From positions 55,795 through 119,794 of the forward strand of contig JAJEGY010000001.1 of the NCBI GenBank assembly GCA_022819585.1: a stretch of DNA of 64,000 nt, read 5' to 3'. Origin of the DNA: Dehalococcoidia bacterium (GTDB lineage: Bacteria; Chloroflexota; Dehalococcoidia; Lucifugimonadales; Lucifugimonadaceae). Every line of letters starts with the position of its first letter. The first letter of the stretch is position 1. The notes under the pieces are model-generated. The model was not told the DNA's origin, made no database searches, and saw nothing but the letters and a program-made list of their open reading frames with translations. Of the stretch, positions 33,529-42,699 are shown piece after piece. Made by a program: the position numbers and the translations under genes.

Positions 33529-35427
33529 GTGACTTCGCACTTCATCAGTCGCGAGACAATAACGCGATTGTCACTTCTTCTTGTCGTTGTCTTCGTCCTC
33601 TCATTTGCCTGCACCACCGATGCCCCTCAAGTCGAACCTACGTCGACATCGGAGCCCACTTCATCGCCTTTGTTAGAGGGCGTTGAGATTGTCGATTCGC
33701 TGCCACCGACTGCGGAAGGTGAGACGATTGTCGAACCGCTTAATCCTATGGAGCGGCGCAGGGGTGGAGTATTGGCAGTGCCAACAACACATTGCCCGGT
33801 TCCGGATCCAGCGATCGACTCCGAGTCAGCGTTGTTATCTTTGAATTTCGCCCCGATGGTGCCTGAGATCCACGCGGGGTTGACGAAGACAGTTGATATT
33901 CCGGTGAAACCATTCGAATTGGAGCTGGCGGAGTCCTACAGCGTCAGTCTTGACGGTCTGGAATACGAATTCATCCTCCGCAAAGATCTGAAGTTCAGCG
34001 ACAGCAGCCCATTGACGAGCAGCGATTTCAAATGGAGCTGGGAACGATCCCTGAAGAAATCAGAAGTTGGAACTAAAGCGAGGGACGTTTTCGGTTTGAT
34101 TGAAGGAGCGGAAGAAGTTATTTCAGGCGAGACCGAGGAACTCACTGGCGTCATTGCGGTTGACGACCGTACGTTGACAGTCAGGCTAACGAATCCGCGG
34201 GCAGATTTTCCGGCCCTGCTAGCGGATCCTGTTGCTTCGGTACTGAAAAAAGATAACGTGCTTTCCTGGGGGATTGCCTATACGAACTCGGGTGGGTCAG
34301 AGCTTTCCATCCCATTCAACGAACACAACATGCCTGTTGGTGCCGGTCCTTTCAGATTAGTGGTCCATTGGGAACATTCCCAGAATGGTCGATGCGCTAT
34401 CGAGCGTAACCCGTATTACTGGGGCGAACCGGCGTTTCTAGACGGTGTTTGGTATCGAACGGACGCAGTCCAAACTGAAACGACGGAAGATGGATGGATG
34501 ACGATATCCCCAGATCCGATGGCGTTTATCGATGAGGTTACAGATTTCGAAGAATTGCCGCGGGTCATCTCGGTTGAGGATGCCGATGACGAAGAAGAGA
34601 CTGAGGCAGTGATTGAAGTTGATGACGTAATCGAGGTTGATGGCGCCGTAGACGCCGTGGCGCACTTCCCGCCTAGGTTCGTCTTCGTGATCTTGAACCC
34701 CATGGCACCCCCATTCGATGACATACATTTCCGACGCGCTGCGTCCGCTTATTCGCGATTGACAACGCGTACGCAAATAGTCGACGCCGACGCTCGTTTG
34801 ATCACCGAAGAGTTGACTACTCTGCAGCCGCGTGCAGAGTTCTTACGCTACGACGAAGAGTTGGCACAGGCAGAATTGGCTAACTCGAAATACGGCGATT
34901 CCGAAGAGGAGCACCAAGTAACGGTCCTGCAATCTCGCAATCTGATCGTGACCGATATGGAAGTCCCATCCTTTGTTGAATGGGCGCAAGACCTAAATCT
35001 TGAGCTTACAGAGGACCTCTTCGGTACGGAGACGCTTGACGAGTTCGATGGTCGGAGAAACAACCAGTTTCACATGCGAATCATCGTCGTTTCACCCTCC
35101 TATCCTGACCCGATCACTGTTCTGCGCACGTTAACGTCTCCATTTGGCAATATCAACAGGGCACCCGAATTCGCACGACTTGAGGAGATGCTGACGACGG
35201 CGTCAACGGAACTTGACACGGTGAAAAGGCATGAGTTGTTTCTGGACATCGAACAGTATGTCGCCGAACAAGCGCTCGTTATTCCCATCGAAATCTTCCC
35301 TGCAACCTCCAACTATCGCCATCATTCCTGGGTCCACGACCTCAATCCTCCGAAATACCCCGGCAGCATCTTCCATCGGGTGTGGCTTGACGACACGGCG
35401 CCTAAGCGGGAGTTGCCGACGCAGTAA
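33529..35427 (+). CDS. Peptide/oligopeptide ABC transporter substrate-binding lipoprotein (SBP_bac_5)
   Basis: A 632-residue exported protein. GTG 33529 follows GGGAG by 9 nt. The signal LSLLLVVVFVLSFAC ends in a lipobox; a Pro/Ser/Thr-rich linker follows. The mature part has the family-5 landmarks LELAESYSVSLDGLEYEFIL, FKWSWERSL and VGAGPFRLVVHW, ending in QYVAEQALVIPIEIFPATSNY. An acidic insertion (about residues 347-372, VEDADDEEETEAVIEVDDVI region) is unusual. No permease or ATPase gene lies beside it; it is preceded by the toxin-antitoxin module and followed by an ammonium transporter. Confidence 0.85.
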   Translation: MTSHFISRETITRLSLLLVVVFVLSFACTTDAPQVEPTSTSEPTSSPLLEGVEIVDSLPPTAEGETIVEPLNPMERRRGGVLAVPTTHCPVPDPAIDSESALLSLNFAPMVPEIHAGLTKTVDIPVKPFELELAESYSVSLDGLEYEFILRKDLKFSDSSPLTSSDFKWSWERSLKKSEVGTKARDVFGLIEGAEEVISGETEELTGVIAVDDRTLTVRLTNPRADFPALLADPVASVLKKDNVLSWGIAYTNSGGSELSIPFNEHNMPVGAGPFRLVVHWEHSQNGRCAIERNPYYWGEPAFLDGVWYRTDAVQTETTEDGWMTISPDPMAFIDEVTDFEELPRVISVEDADDEEETEAVIEVDDVIEVDGAVDAVAHFPPRFVFVILNPMAPPFDDIHFRRAASAYSRLTTRTQIVDADARLITEELTTLQPRAEFLRYDEELAQAELANSKYGDSEEEHQVTVLQSRNLIVTDMEVPSFVEWAQDLNLELTEDLFGTETLDEFDGRRNNQFHMRIIVVSPSYPDPITVLRTLTSPFGNINRAPEFARLEEMLTTASTELDTVKRHELFLDIEQYVAEQALVIPIEIFPATSNYRHHSWVHDLNPPKYPGSIFHRVWLDDTAPKRELPTQ

Positions 35428-35567
35428 TTCTCGCTGTCCTGGCTCGCGCAGGTCCAAAATCTGACATACTGTCTCATAGCCGTTTGCGGGATTCGGCAAT
35501 GTCACGACGTTCGGGATGTTGTGGATCGTGCAGATTCAGGACAGGATCAGGATAGGAGGATCAACTC

Positions 35568-37007
35568 GTGCATCTGAAGGCAGCTTCTGACGCGCCTCTG
35601 AGCCTAGGAACTATCTGGAGAGTCGTCAAAAAGTTCTCTCCTCGTCGGATTCCCCCTGTCTACTACGGCGGAGTGATCGCAATCCCGGCGCTGCTCATGG
35701 GAGAGCCCGCGGTCGAGTTCTCGGAGAGTCTGAGCGAGGCGGACTTCGTATTGAACACCTTCTCGTTCCTGGTGTGGGGCGCGCTCGTGATGTGGATGTG
35801 CGCGGGCTTCACGATGCTCGAGTCGGGCTCGGTGCGCACCAAGAACGCTTCGATGATCTGCCTCAAGAACATCGGGCTTTACTCCATCGCCGGACTCGCA
35901 TTCTTCTTCATCGGATACAACCTCATGTACGTCGATGTTGGGAACTTCATCGGTTCGTTCAAGCTCATGTACGGCCCCTCCTCCGATGAGTTGGCGCTGC
36001 TCGACGGGGAGGCAGGAGCGTTGGGAGGAGTGGTCGACCAGGGCTATGCCACGATGTCGGACTGGTTCTTCCAGATGGTCTTCGTGGCCACCACCGCGTC
36101 GATAGTCTCGGGCGCCTTGGCAGAGCGTGTCAGAATGTGGCCGTTCTTCATCTTCACATTGGCGCTCACAGCGGTCATCTACCCGATCGTGGGAGCGTGG
36201 ACATGGGGCGGCGGCTGGCTGAGCCAGATGGGCTTCCAAGACTTCGCCGGATCAACCATCGTTCACAGCACCGGTGGATGGGCGGCGCTTGCCGGCGTGA
36301 TGATCGCCGGCCCTCGCTTGGGCAAATTCCGCGCCAACGGAGATGCCAGACCCACTCCACCCTCAAACGTGCTGATCGTCACTTTGGGCGTCTTCATCCT
36401 GTGGCTGGGCTGGTTCGGGTTCAACGGAGGCTCGCAACTCAAACTCGGCTCCGCTGCCGACGCGGTGGCGATGAGCAACATCTTGGTCAACACCAACCTC
36501 GCTGCCGCCGCGGGCGTCCTCGTCTCATTGGCATTTTCCAGATTCATCTTCGGGCGCATGGACCTCATCGTCGGATTGAACGGTGCGATCGCCGGCCTCG
36601 TATCGATCACTGCCGGGCCTGACATCACCGAACACTATTGGGCGATCATCATCGGCGCGATAGGCGGAATCCTCTGCTCAGCGGGGATGAGACTGCTTGA
36701 GAAACTCAAGCTGGACGACGTAGTCGGGGCTATCCCCGCGCACCTCATTGCTGGCATCTGGGGCACGCTCGCCGTCTGCATCGTGGCAGGAGGCGACATC
36801 GTCGCGCAGCTAGTCGGCATCCTAGCCGTCGGCGTCTTCGTCTTCGCCCTTTCATGGCTCATCTGGAAAGCACTCGCGCTCAGCCCGCTGGGTATCCGCG
36901 TGACACGAGACGTGGAAGAGCTAGGGCAGGATGCAGGCGAACTCGGAATTGAGGCGTATCCGGAGTTTGTGCTGATGCCGGATAGTTATGAGGAGGAAGA
37001 GGAGTAG
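35568..37007 (+). CDS. amtB: Ammonium transporter
   Basis: A 479-residue Amt family channel with 11 expected membrane helices. GTG 35568 follows AGGAGG by 7 nt. Landmarks: LVWGALVMWMCAGFTMLESGSV and NLMYVDVGN in the first half, and the twin-histidine pore residues in VHSTGGWAALAG and AIPAHLIAGIWGTLA. The C-terminal GIRVTRDVEELGQDAGELGIEAYPEF is the regulatory tail that can bind a PII protein. An N-terminal extension precedes the first helix. It takes up ammonium. No glnK/PII gene is next to it in this window. Confidence 0.92.
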   Translation: MHLKAASDAPLSLGTIWRVVKKFSPRRIPPVYYGGVIAIPALLMGEPAVEFSESLSEADFVLNTFSFLVWGALVMWMCAGFTMLESGSVRTKNASMICLKNIGLYSIAGLAFFFIGYNLMYVDVGNFIGSFKLMYGPSSDELALLDGEAGALGGVVDQGYATMSDWFFQMVFVATTASIVSGALAERVRMWPFFIFTLALTAVIYPIVGAWTWGGGWLSQMGFQDFAGSTIVHSTGGWAALAGVMIAGPRLGKFRANGDARPTPPSNVLIVTLGVFILWLGWFGFNGGSQLKLGSAADAVAMSNILVNTNLAAAAGVLVSLAFSRFIFGRMDLIVGLNGAIAGLVSITAGPDITEHYWAIIIGAIGGILCSAGMRLLEKLKLDDVVGAIPAHLIAGIWGTLAVCIVAGGDIVAQLVGILAVGVFVFALSWLIWKALALSPLGIRVTRDVEELGQDAGELGIEAYPEFVLMPDSYEEEEE

Positions 37008-37030
37008 GGGGCTTGTTGCCGTCCACTTCG

Positions 37031-37078
37031 TTACCCTCACCCTTAACCCTCTCCCATCAAGGGAGAGGAGAGGGGATT
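37031..37078 (+). repeat. Interspersed repeat, family B, copy 5 (variant)
   Basis: TACCCTCACCCTTAACCCTC and the hairpin around CTCTCCCATCAAGGGAGAGG are a diverged member of family B, between convergent amtB and the histidine kinase gene. Confidence 0.7.
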
Positions 37079-37110
37079 TTCCGGCTAGTCGGCTCTTGTT
37101 GAGTCGCTGA

Positions 37111-39276
37111 TCAGCCGGTTGATGCTGCTAGGCTGGCTGCGGGGTTGTGTTTGGGGAGATGGATGATGAATTCGGTGAATTCGCCGGGCTCTGTTTCCAC
37201 CTCGATGGTTCCGCTATGGCTTCGGACTATGTCCATCGAGAGGGAAAGCCCCAAACCCGTGCCACGGCTGGTCGGCTTTGTGGTGAAGAAGGGATTGAAG
37301 ATCTTATCGACAACATCCGGTGGCATCCCTGTTCCGTTATCGCGGAAGCGGAGTTCGATCTGGTCCTCCAGGGAGCGTGTGGTGATAGATAGTCCGGGCA
37401 CGTAGTCACTGTTGGAATCCTGCTCTCTGAGCATGTCCCGCTTGTCTTCAGTGGCGTGCCACGCGTTGTTGACGAGGTTCAGGAAGACGCGTCCTAGGTC
37501 TGCAGGTATGGCCTGAATCGGCGGGATCTCGGGGTCGAAATCGGTCTTGATTTCGATGTTCATATTTGGATCAGTGGCGCGCCCGCTGTGGTATGCGAGC
37601 TGGGCGTACTCTTGGACCAGATCGTTGACGTTCGTTTCCATGAGGTCGGTAGATTCGCGTCCCATCGCCAACATGCCCTGGACGATCCGGTTTGCGCGAT
37701 CACCGTGTGATTTGATGCGGCCCAAGTTGCCTACGAGGTCGCCAGTGATCTCCTCGATGTAATCCATCTGCTCTTCGTCGATGTTGTCGGAACACTCCTC
37801 GATGATCTCGTTGAGTTCTTCTAAGAGTTCTTGGGATGCCTCTGAGAAGTTGTTGACGAAGTTCAACGGGTTTCGGATCTCGTGAGCCACGCCCGCGGTG
37901 AGCTCGCCAAGTGCCGCCAACTTGCCCTGCGTGATGATCTGGTCTTGGGCGTTTTGCAGTTCATCCAAAACTCGCTCAAGCTGGTCGTTCTTGCCTTGCA
38001 GTTCGTCTGCGAGTTGCTCGACCAAATTGAGGCGTTGCACTTCGAGGGCGTGTTGTCGGAACACTTCCAATGCGTCGGCCATCTCCGCGACTTCATCTCG
38101 ACCGCGTATCTCGACCTGAGTTTCGAGGTCTCCGTCTGCCATGCTGAGCATGCGGTTGGAGAGGGTTTGTATACGGCGCAAGAGCACTCTGCCGACGAAT
38201 AGCCATGTGATCAGAAACGCTCCGATGACGCTCAATGCGCTGATCCCGATCAAGAATAGCCGGCCTTGGAATATTGATTGTTCGGTAGCTTGAGATTCGA
38301 GGGTTACGCTCATCTCGGCTGCTTGCACTAGATCGTCGACCTCGTCGACCAAAGAGATTGCGACACGACGGTTCAGCTCCACCAATGCGTGTTGCCTAGC
38401 GTTCAGCTCGTGAGTTCTCGCGAGCAATTCAAATCCGCCGCCTGCGCCTAGAGAAATCTCGAATAGCCGATTGAATGTCGGAGTGATGACAAGTGCGTAT
38501 TCAGTGCCTTGGAGGACAGCCAAGCTGCGTTCGATGCGACTGCGTGCGGCTTCTGATCTCTCACGCAAGGGTTCGATAAACGCGGCATCCGAAACGGTAA
38601 ACGAGCTTGCGAGCAACTGAGTGGCTGTGTTCGCCGCCGCTTGGAGGTCTGCGACGTTCCTGTATCGATAAAACTCGCCTTCCGAAAAGTGCTGCCCTAT
38701 CGGCATGGGTGCTATTCCGAGTTCGCGGTAGCCTGTCATGGTGTAGAAAAGCTGGTCGTCTATGGCGGGAATGAGAACTTCGTCCAAACGCTGTTGAAGT
38801 TGAGACAGTTCGAGACTGATGGCCACGGTTCGATTTTCGAGATCCAGCAACTCTTGCTTGTCGGCCTTTATGGTTTCGATGCTCTGTATTAGCTGATCAG
38901 CAAGTTGTCTGACAGTTGCCAATCGTGCTCCCTCGGCTCCTGCGGCGGCGATCGAAGCCAGTTCTTGCTCGAACAGCTTCTCGGTCTCGTCGATGTCCCT
39001 GACGTCCTGATCAAATTCCGCTTGCGTTACGGCGGATGTCAACCGGGGAGCGGCTGCTGCGAGAACTCCGGTGTACTGTGCGATACCGAAGGAAGCGACC
39101 ATTTCGGGCACGCTTTCTGCGCTGACCCGGTCCGTGCGATCGCTGATTTCGTCGAACGATAACCAAGCGACGAGGGTTGCTGTAAGGGTGAGCGCGACGG
39201 CGGCTCCGATGCCGACGTACATCTGCGTCGACAACCGGAAACGACCTACGAGCGATGCTCTGGCTTGTGCGATCAT
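37111..39276 (-). CDS. Sensor histidine kinase with TorS-like extracytoplasmic helical domain
   Basis: A 721-residue membrane kinase. TM1 (about 19-41) and TM2 (about 339-361) bracket a large extracytoplasmic helical domain of roughly 300 residues, rich in coiled coil. Then come HAMP (about 362-415), a coiled-coil linker, the phosphoacceptor His465 in AGVAHEIRNPLNF, and the ATP-binding domain (LVNNAWHAT, DNGTGMPPDVVDKIFNPFFTT, GTGLGLSLSMDIVRSH). The size and helical sensor layout resemble TorS, which senses through a periplasmic binding protein. The ATG at 39276 overlaps the upstream binding-protein stop (ATGA), making direct coupling to that lipoprotein likely. Confidence 0.85.
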   Translation of the reverse strand: MIAQARASLVGRFRLSTQMYVGIGAAVALTLTATLVAWLSFDEISDRTDRVSAESVPEMVASFGIAQYTGVLAAAAPRLTSAVTQAEFDQDVRDIDETEKLFEQELASIAAAGAEGARLATVRQLADQLIQSIETIKADKQELLDLENRTVAISLELSQLQQRLDEVLIPAIDDQLFYTMTGYRELGIAPMPIGQHFSEGEFYRYRNVADLQAAANTATQLLASSFTVSDAAFIEPLRERSEAARSRIERSLAVLQGTEYALVITPTFNRLFEISLGAGGGFELLARTHELNARQHALVELNRRVAISLVDEVDDLVQAAEMSVTLESQATEQSIFQGRLFLIGISALSVIGAFLITWLFVGRVLLRRIQTLSNRMLSMADGDLETQVEIRGRDEVAEMADALEVFRQHALEVQRLNLVEQLADELQGKNDQLERVLDELQNAQDQIITQGKLAALGELTAGVAHEIRNPLNFVNNFSEASQELLEELNEIIEECSDNIDEEQMDYIEEITGDLVGNLGRIKSHGDRANRIVQGMLAMGRESTDLMETNVNDLVQEYAQLAYHSGRATDPNMNIEIKTDFDPEIPPIQAIPADLGRVFLNLVNNAWHATEDKRDMLREQDSNSDYVPGLSITTRSLEDQIELRFRDNGTGMPPDVVDKIFNPFFTTKPTSRGTGLGLSLSMDIVRSHSGTIEVETEPGEFTEFIIHLPKHNPAASLAASTG

Positions 39277-40574
39277 CTTGTGCGGTCGATCATTCTCTCT
39301 ATCGGTTGATATTCACCGTCTGCGCCTATAACGGTCAGGAATACTTCGTTGGAGCCTTGGCTGTCGTCTTGTCCGAACTGCAACTCGAAGCTGCCCAAGT
39401 CTATGATTTGGCCATCGCGGATATGCTGCAAGAAGCATGTCCTATCGATGTCACGTCCGCATCTTTCAACGACTTCGATAACGAATCTACCAGCTATATA
39501 GCCTTCCAACGAAACGAAGCCCGGTACTTCATCGGGATAGTACTTTGCGAGGGCCTCAAGATACTCAGCGACGATCGGCACTGAATCGTCCTGCGGGAAT
39601 GGCACGACTTGGGTCACGTAAACGCCTTCCCCGTGTTCACCCAACTCTCGCGCCAATGCGTTGCTGCCAACGAAGGACACAGTCATGAATTCAGGGTTGA
39701 AGCTTGTGTGGCGCGCCCATAGGATCAGATGAGAAACGGGTTCATACGCGCCGATCATGATTACCGCTTCTGGTTCTCCTTGTTTCAGGTCCAAAAGGGC
39801 GGTCTTGATGGCCTTGGTGTTCCGGGGATAGATTCCGATAGCCACTGGTTCCATGCCCAGATCAGCAAGTGCGATTCGCACGCCTTGATAACCGGCTCTG
39901 CCAAATGAATCGTCTTGATACATCACAGCGATTCGGACGATCCCAAGATCGGTGATGAGACGGTTAACCATCTCTGCCGTCTCTTGGTAGTATGAGGCGC
40001 GCACGTTCAGTATGTGCTGGTACGTAGGGCTTCGCAGGAACTCAGCACCGGTGAACGGAGCGACGTATGGGGTCCCGTTCAGATCGGCAACAGGGACTGC
40101 GGATCTTGAAGTTGGAGTGCCAACCGCGCCGACGAGAGCGAAGACCAAGTCTTCTTCGATGAGAGCGGTGGTATTTGCGATGGCGGCTTCGGGTTCGTAC
40201 GCGTCGTCGCGGAAGGTCAGTTCCAACGTGCGACCATGGATGCCACCATTCTCATTAGCTTCAGCGAACGCTGCCAATATGCCGGTTCGCATGCCCAAGC
40301 CCAGCTCGGAGGCGGGACCGCTGAATGCAGCGGACTGGCCGAACAAGATTCTGTCATCGAAGATCCCGTTGCGTTCACCCGCGCCGACAAGCGTCAAAGA
40401 TGATGTGTTGCCGGTAGATACTTGCCCAGTTGCGGTTTCGCTCGGAACAGTCGGGGTTTGAGAGGAACCGCCGGAGTCGGAGCATGCAATCAGTCCGGCA
40501 AGGCAGACAATCGCAACCGCAATCTTTGACGCGGCCACCCCTGAAACCGAAAAACCAGGGAGGCGAGTCGTCAA
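39273..40574 (-). CDS. Leucine-binding-type substrate-binding lipoprotein, linked to the histidine kinase
   Basis: A 433-residue lipoprotein. TTG at 40574 is chosen: GGAGG lies 6 nt upstream and it overlaps the TGA of the preceding kinase gene; a longer in-frame extension would be antisense-frame noise over that gene. The signal IAVAIVCLAGLIAC ends in a lipobox. The mature part has the peripla_BP_6 landmarks ILFGQSAAFSGPASELG, NENGGIHGRTLELTFRDD, ALVGAVGTPTSRSAVPVA and YQDDSFGRAGYQGVRIAL. Within this operon it is more likely the ligand-sensing partner of the downstream histidine kinase than a transport protein. Confidence 0.85.
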   Translation of the reverse strand: MTTRLPGFSVSGVAASKIAVAIVCLAGLIACSDSGGSSQTPTVPSETATGQVSTGNTSSLTLVGAGERNGIFDDRILFGQSAAFSGPASELGLGMRTGILAAFAEANENGGIHGRTLELTFRDDAYEPEAAIANTTALIEEDLVFALVGAVGTPTSRSAVPVADLNGTPYVAPFTGAEFLRSPTYQHILNVRASYYQETAEMVNRLITDLGIVRIAVMYQDDSFGRAGYQGVRIALADLGMEPVAIGIYPRNTKAIKTALLDLKQGEPEAVIMIGAYEPVSHLILWARHTSFNPEFMTVSFVGSNALARELGEHGEGVYVTQVVPFPQDDSVPIVAEYLEALAKYYPDEVPGFVSLEGYIAGRFVIEVVERCGRDIDRTCFLQHIRDGQIIDLGSFELQFGQDDSQGSNEVFLTVIGADGEYQPIERMIDRTR

Positions 40575-40990
40575 TCGTTCCTCCGTTTTACGAGGGTCAA
40601 ACAGTTCATGTCGTTTTCTCTGCGGTAGTGCATCTCGTCGGAAAAGGTATGCGCCAAGTGCACTCCCCAACCACCAATCTCGGCCTCGTCGATGTCGGTG
40701 ATCTGTTCCGGCATAGGGGCATCTTGTGTGGGATCGAATGCTTTGCCGTTGTCTAGGATCTCGATCTTGATGGAGGAAGCGTCGGAAGCGATATCGACCT
40801 TTATGGGTTGCGTGCCATCGACCTCTCCATGGTTGATGACGTTTATGCACAACTCTTCGAGGATCAGTTCGACCTGATAGGTCAGAGCGGGCGGCCAATC
40901 GCTTTTTTCCGAGATGTTTTCGATCGCGGTGCGGATCGCGTCAAGTTCGCCGATTTCGGGCATGAATTCGACTGACGTTTTTGCAGTCAT
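40571..40990 (-). CDS. RsbW-like anti-sigma factor / serine kinase
   Basis: A 139-residue HATPase-domain protein. ATG 40990 lies 4 bases after the preceding gene's stop. The motifs are the N-box LILEELCINVINHG, the G1-box EILDNGKAFDP and a G2-like GGWGVHLAHTFSD. These belong to the RsbW/SpoIIAB group of GHKL kinases, which bind a sigma factor and phosphorylate a STAS antagonist. It lies between a PP2C phosphatase and a binding lipoprotein, both in the same operon, with the STAS protein further upstream. Confidence 0.88.
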   Translation of the reverse strand: MTAKTSVEFMPEIGELDAIRTAIENISEKSDWPPALTYQVELILEELCINVINHGEVDGTQPIKVDIASDASSIKIEILDNGKAFDPTQDAPMPEQITDIDEAEIGGWGVHLAHTFSDEMHYRRENDMNCLTLVKRRND

Positions 40991-40994
40991 CGTT

Positions 40995-42152
40995 TCACGT
41001 CCGCCTGAAGACCAGACATGCCTGGTCGTCGGATTGCGGTTCGTCGCCTGCGAATTCATTCACCGCGTCGAAAACCATTTTGCTGGCTTCTGCGGCATCT
41101 TTTGGCGGGTTCTCGTGGAAGATTTGGCGTAACCTGTCCATCCCGAACAACTCAGCGTCCGCATTAAACGCTTCGGTGATTCCATCGGTGTAGAGAATCA
41201 CGGTGTCGCCTGATTCGAGTTTGATCTCGGCCTCTTCGTAATCTATGCCGGGGAGGATGCCGAGAGCCGTACCGCCTGTGGGCTGAATAACTGTAGTGCT
41301 ACCGTCTGGATGGACGATTATCGGTTCGTTGTGTCCGCCATTTGCATAGCAGAATCGGGTGGTTTCGGGATTGTAGATGGCGTAGAAGAGCGTGACGAAC
41401 ATCGCTGCTTCGTTTTCAGCGTCAAGGAGGTTGTTGACCTCTGCCAAAGCTTCTCCAGGATGCTCAAACCTTTGCCCAGCACCTTTCAACAGCATCCTGC
41501 TCGACATCATGAAGAGTGCGGCAGGCATTCCTTTATCCGAGACATCGGCGATGGCCAGACCGATCATTCCGTTTCTCAGAATTTGGACGTCGTAAAAATC
41601 GCCGCCGACGTTGCGGGCGGGTTGCATCGATGCGTGTATCTGGTAGTGGCCGCTCTCCGGGAAGCTGGCAGGCAGGACCGATTGCTGGATGTTGTTGGCG
41701 ACGTCGAGTTCGTTCTGCAAGGCCACCAGTTTGTCCCGTGACTGCAGGGCATCTCGCCATTCATCGAGGTGTTGCAAGGTGCGCTCGATAGTTATCCTCA
41801 AATCTTGGAAATCGAGCGGCTTAGTGACGAAATCGAATGCGCCGCGGTTCATGGCGGTGCGTATGTTCTCCATGTCGCCGTAAGCAGAGATGATGATTGC
41901 CCGGATGTCGGGGGTGACATCTTGAATCTGCTGCAAAAGCGTAAGGCCGTCCATTCGAGGCATGTTGATATCGGAGACGACCATGTCGATCTCCTTGTCC
42001 TGCATCAACATCTCAAGCGCCTCAATGCCGTCATGCGCAAAGACGAACTCGTATTCTCCGCGTCGAATCTGTCGACGCATTCTCTGGAGCACGAGCGGTT
42101 CGAGGTCCGGCTCGTCGTCTACGACCAAGATTCTCTTGGGGGCTTTATTCAT
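40995..42152 (-). CDS. Response regulator fused to a PP2C-type serine phosphatase (RsbU-like)
   Basis: A 385-residue two-domain protein. The receiver domain (1-120) has the acidic pair in LVVDDEPD, the phosphoacceptor D61 in VVSDINMPRMDG and K111 in FVTKPLD. After a coiled-coil linker (DKLVALQNELDVANNIQQSVLP) comes the SpoIIE/PP2C domain with GGDFYDVQ, IADVSDKGMPAALFM, FCYANGGHNEP and ILYTDGITEAFN, whose Asp residues bind metal. Such proteins dephosphorylate STAS antagonists when the receiver is phosphorylated. It therefore connects the histidine kinase to the anti-sigma pathway encoded in the same operon. Confidence 0.92.
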   Translation of the reverse strand: MNKAPKRILVVDDEPDLEPLVLQRMRRQIRRGEYEFVFAHDGIEALEMLMQDKEIDMVVSDINMPRMDGLTLLQQIQDVTPDIRAIIISAYGDMENIRTAMNRGAFDFVTKPLDFQDLRITIERTLQHLDEWRDALQSRDKLVALQNELDVANNIQQSVLPASFPESGHYQIHASMQPARNVGGDFYDVQILRNGMIGLAIADVSDKGMPAALFMMSSRMLLKGAGQRFEHPGEALAEVNNLLDAENEAAMFVTLFYAIYNPETTRFCYANGGHNEPIIVHPDGSTTVIQPTGGTALGILPGIDYEEAEIKLESGDTVILYTDGITEAFNADAELFGMDRLRQIFHENPPKDAAEASKMVFDAVNEFAGDEPQSDDQACLVFRRT

Positions 42153-42239
42153 CGAGTCTGAAACAATTTGCTCCGAGTCATTGACGAGTTACATCAAGAC
42201 GGCGGTTGCCCGGTTGCCGATTTGCCGGTCGTCGACCGG

Positions 42240-42581
42240 TTAGTTATTGACCGCGGCGAGAGCATCGTCGCGGGAGGACTCGATTGGGATGATGTTGTCG
42301 AACCCGCTGATGGAGAAGATCTCACGTATCGGGTCGGACAGCGAGCAGACGGCGAATTTTCCGCCTTGGCGGTTGATCGACTTTACGACCAACAGGATGG
42401 CTCGGAGTCCCGCGCTGCTGATGTACGTCAGGGTTTCAGCATCGAAAATCACCGCTTTATCCGTGTCTTCGATTGCCGCTTCTAAGCCGACCTGAAACTC
42501 CCGCGCGTTGGTACCGTCCACGCGATTCTCGCTGGGCATCACTATCAGCGCATCGCCTACTCGTTCTGTGTTGATTTCCAT
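42240..42581 (-). CDS. STAS-domain anti-anti-sigma factor (RsbV/SpoIIAA-like)
   Basis: A 113-residue STAS protein. ATG 42581 follows GGGAG by 9 nt and gives MEINTERVGDALIV. The phosphorylatable Ser is most likely S56 in LTYISSAGLRAIL, and NRVDGTNAREFQVGLEAAI and FDAETL match the family. It would be phosphorylated by the RsbW-like kinase and dephosphorylated by the PP2C protein, switching partners with an unseen sigma factor. It is the first gene of the operon, 87 bases before the next. Confidence 0.88.
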   Translation of the reverse strand: MEINTERVGDALIVMPSENRVDGTNAREFQVGLEAAIEDTDKAVIFDAETLTYISSAGLRAILLVVKSINRQGGKFAVCSLSDPIREIFSISGFDNIIPIESSRDDALAAVNN

Positions 42582-42699
42582 CTGTTGAACACTCCCTTGG
42601 GATAGGGTACTTAAGGTTACGTCAACGCGCTGCGTTGCCACTATCGTAAACCGAAATTCAAGGATTCAGTTTATCTCATTGGCCTTTGGTTGCAAAACG

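Noticed and set aside
39273..40898. A longer 541-residue binding protein starting at 40898.
   Set aside because: The extra part is an alternative frame over the RsbW-like gene; TTG 40574 has a good ribosome binding site and is followed by a signal peptide.
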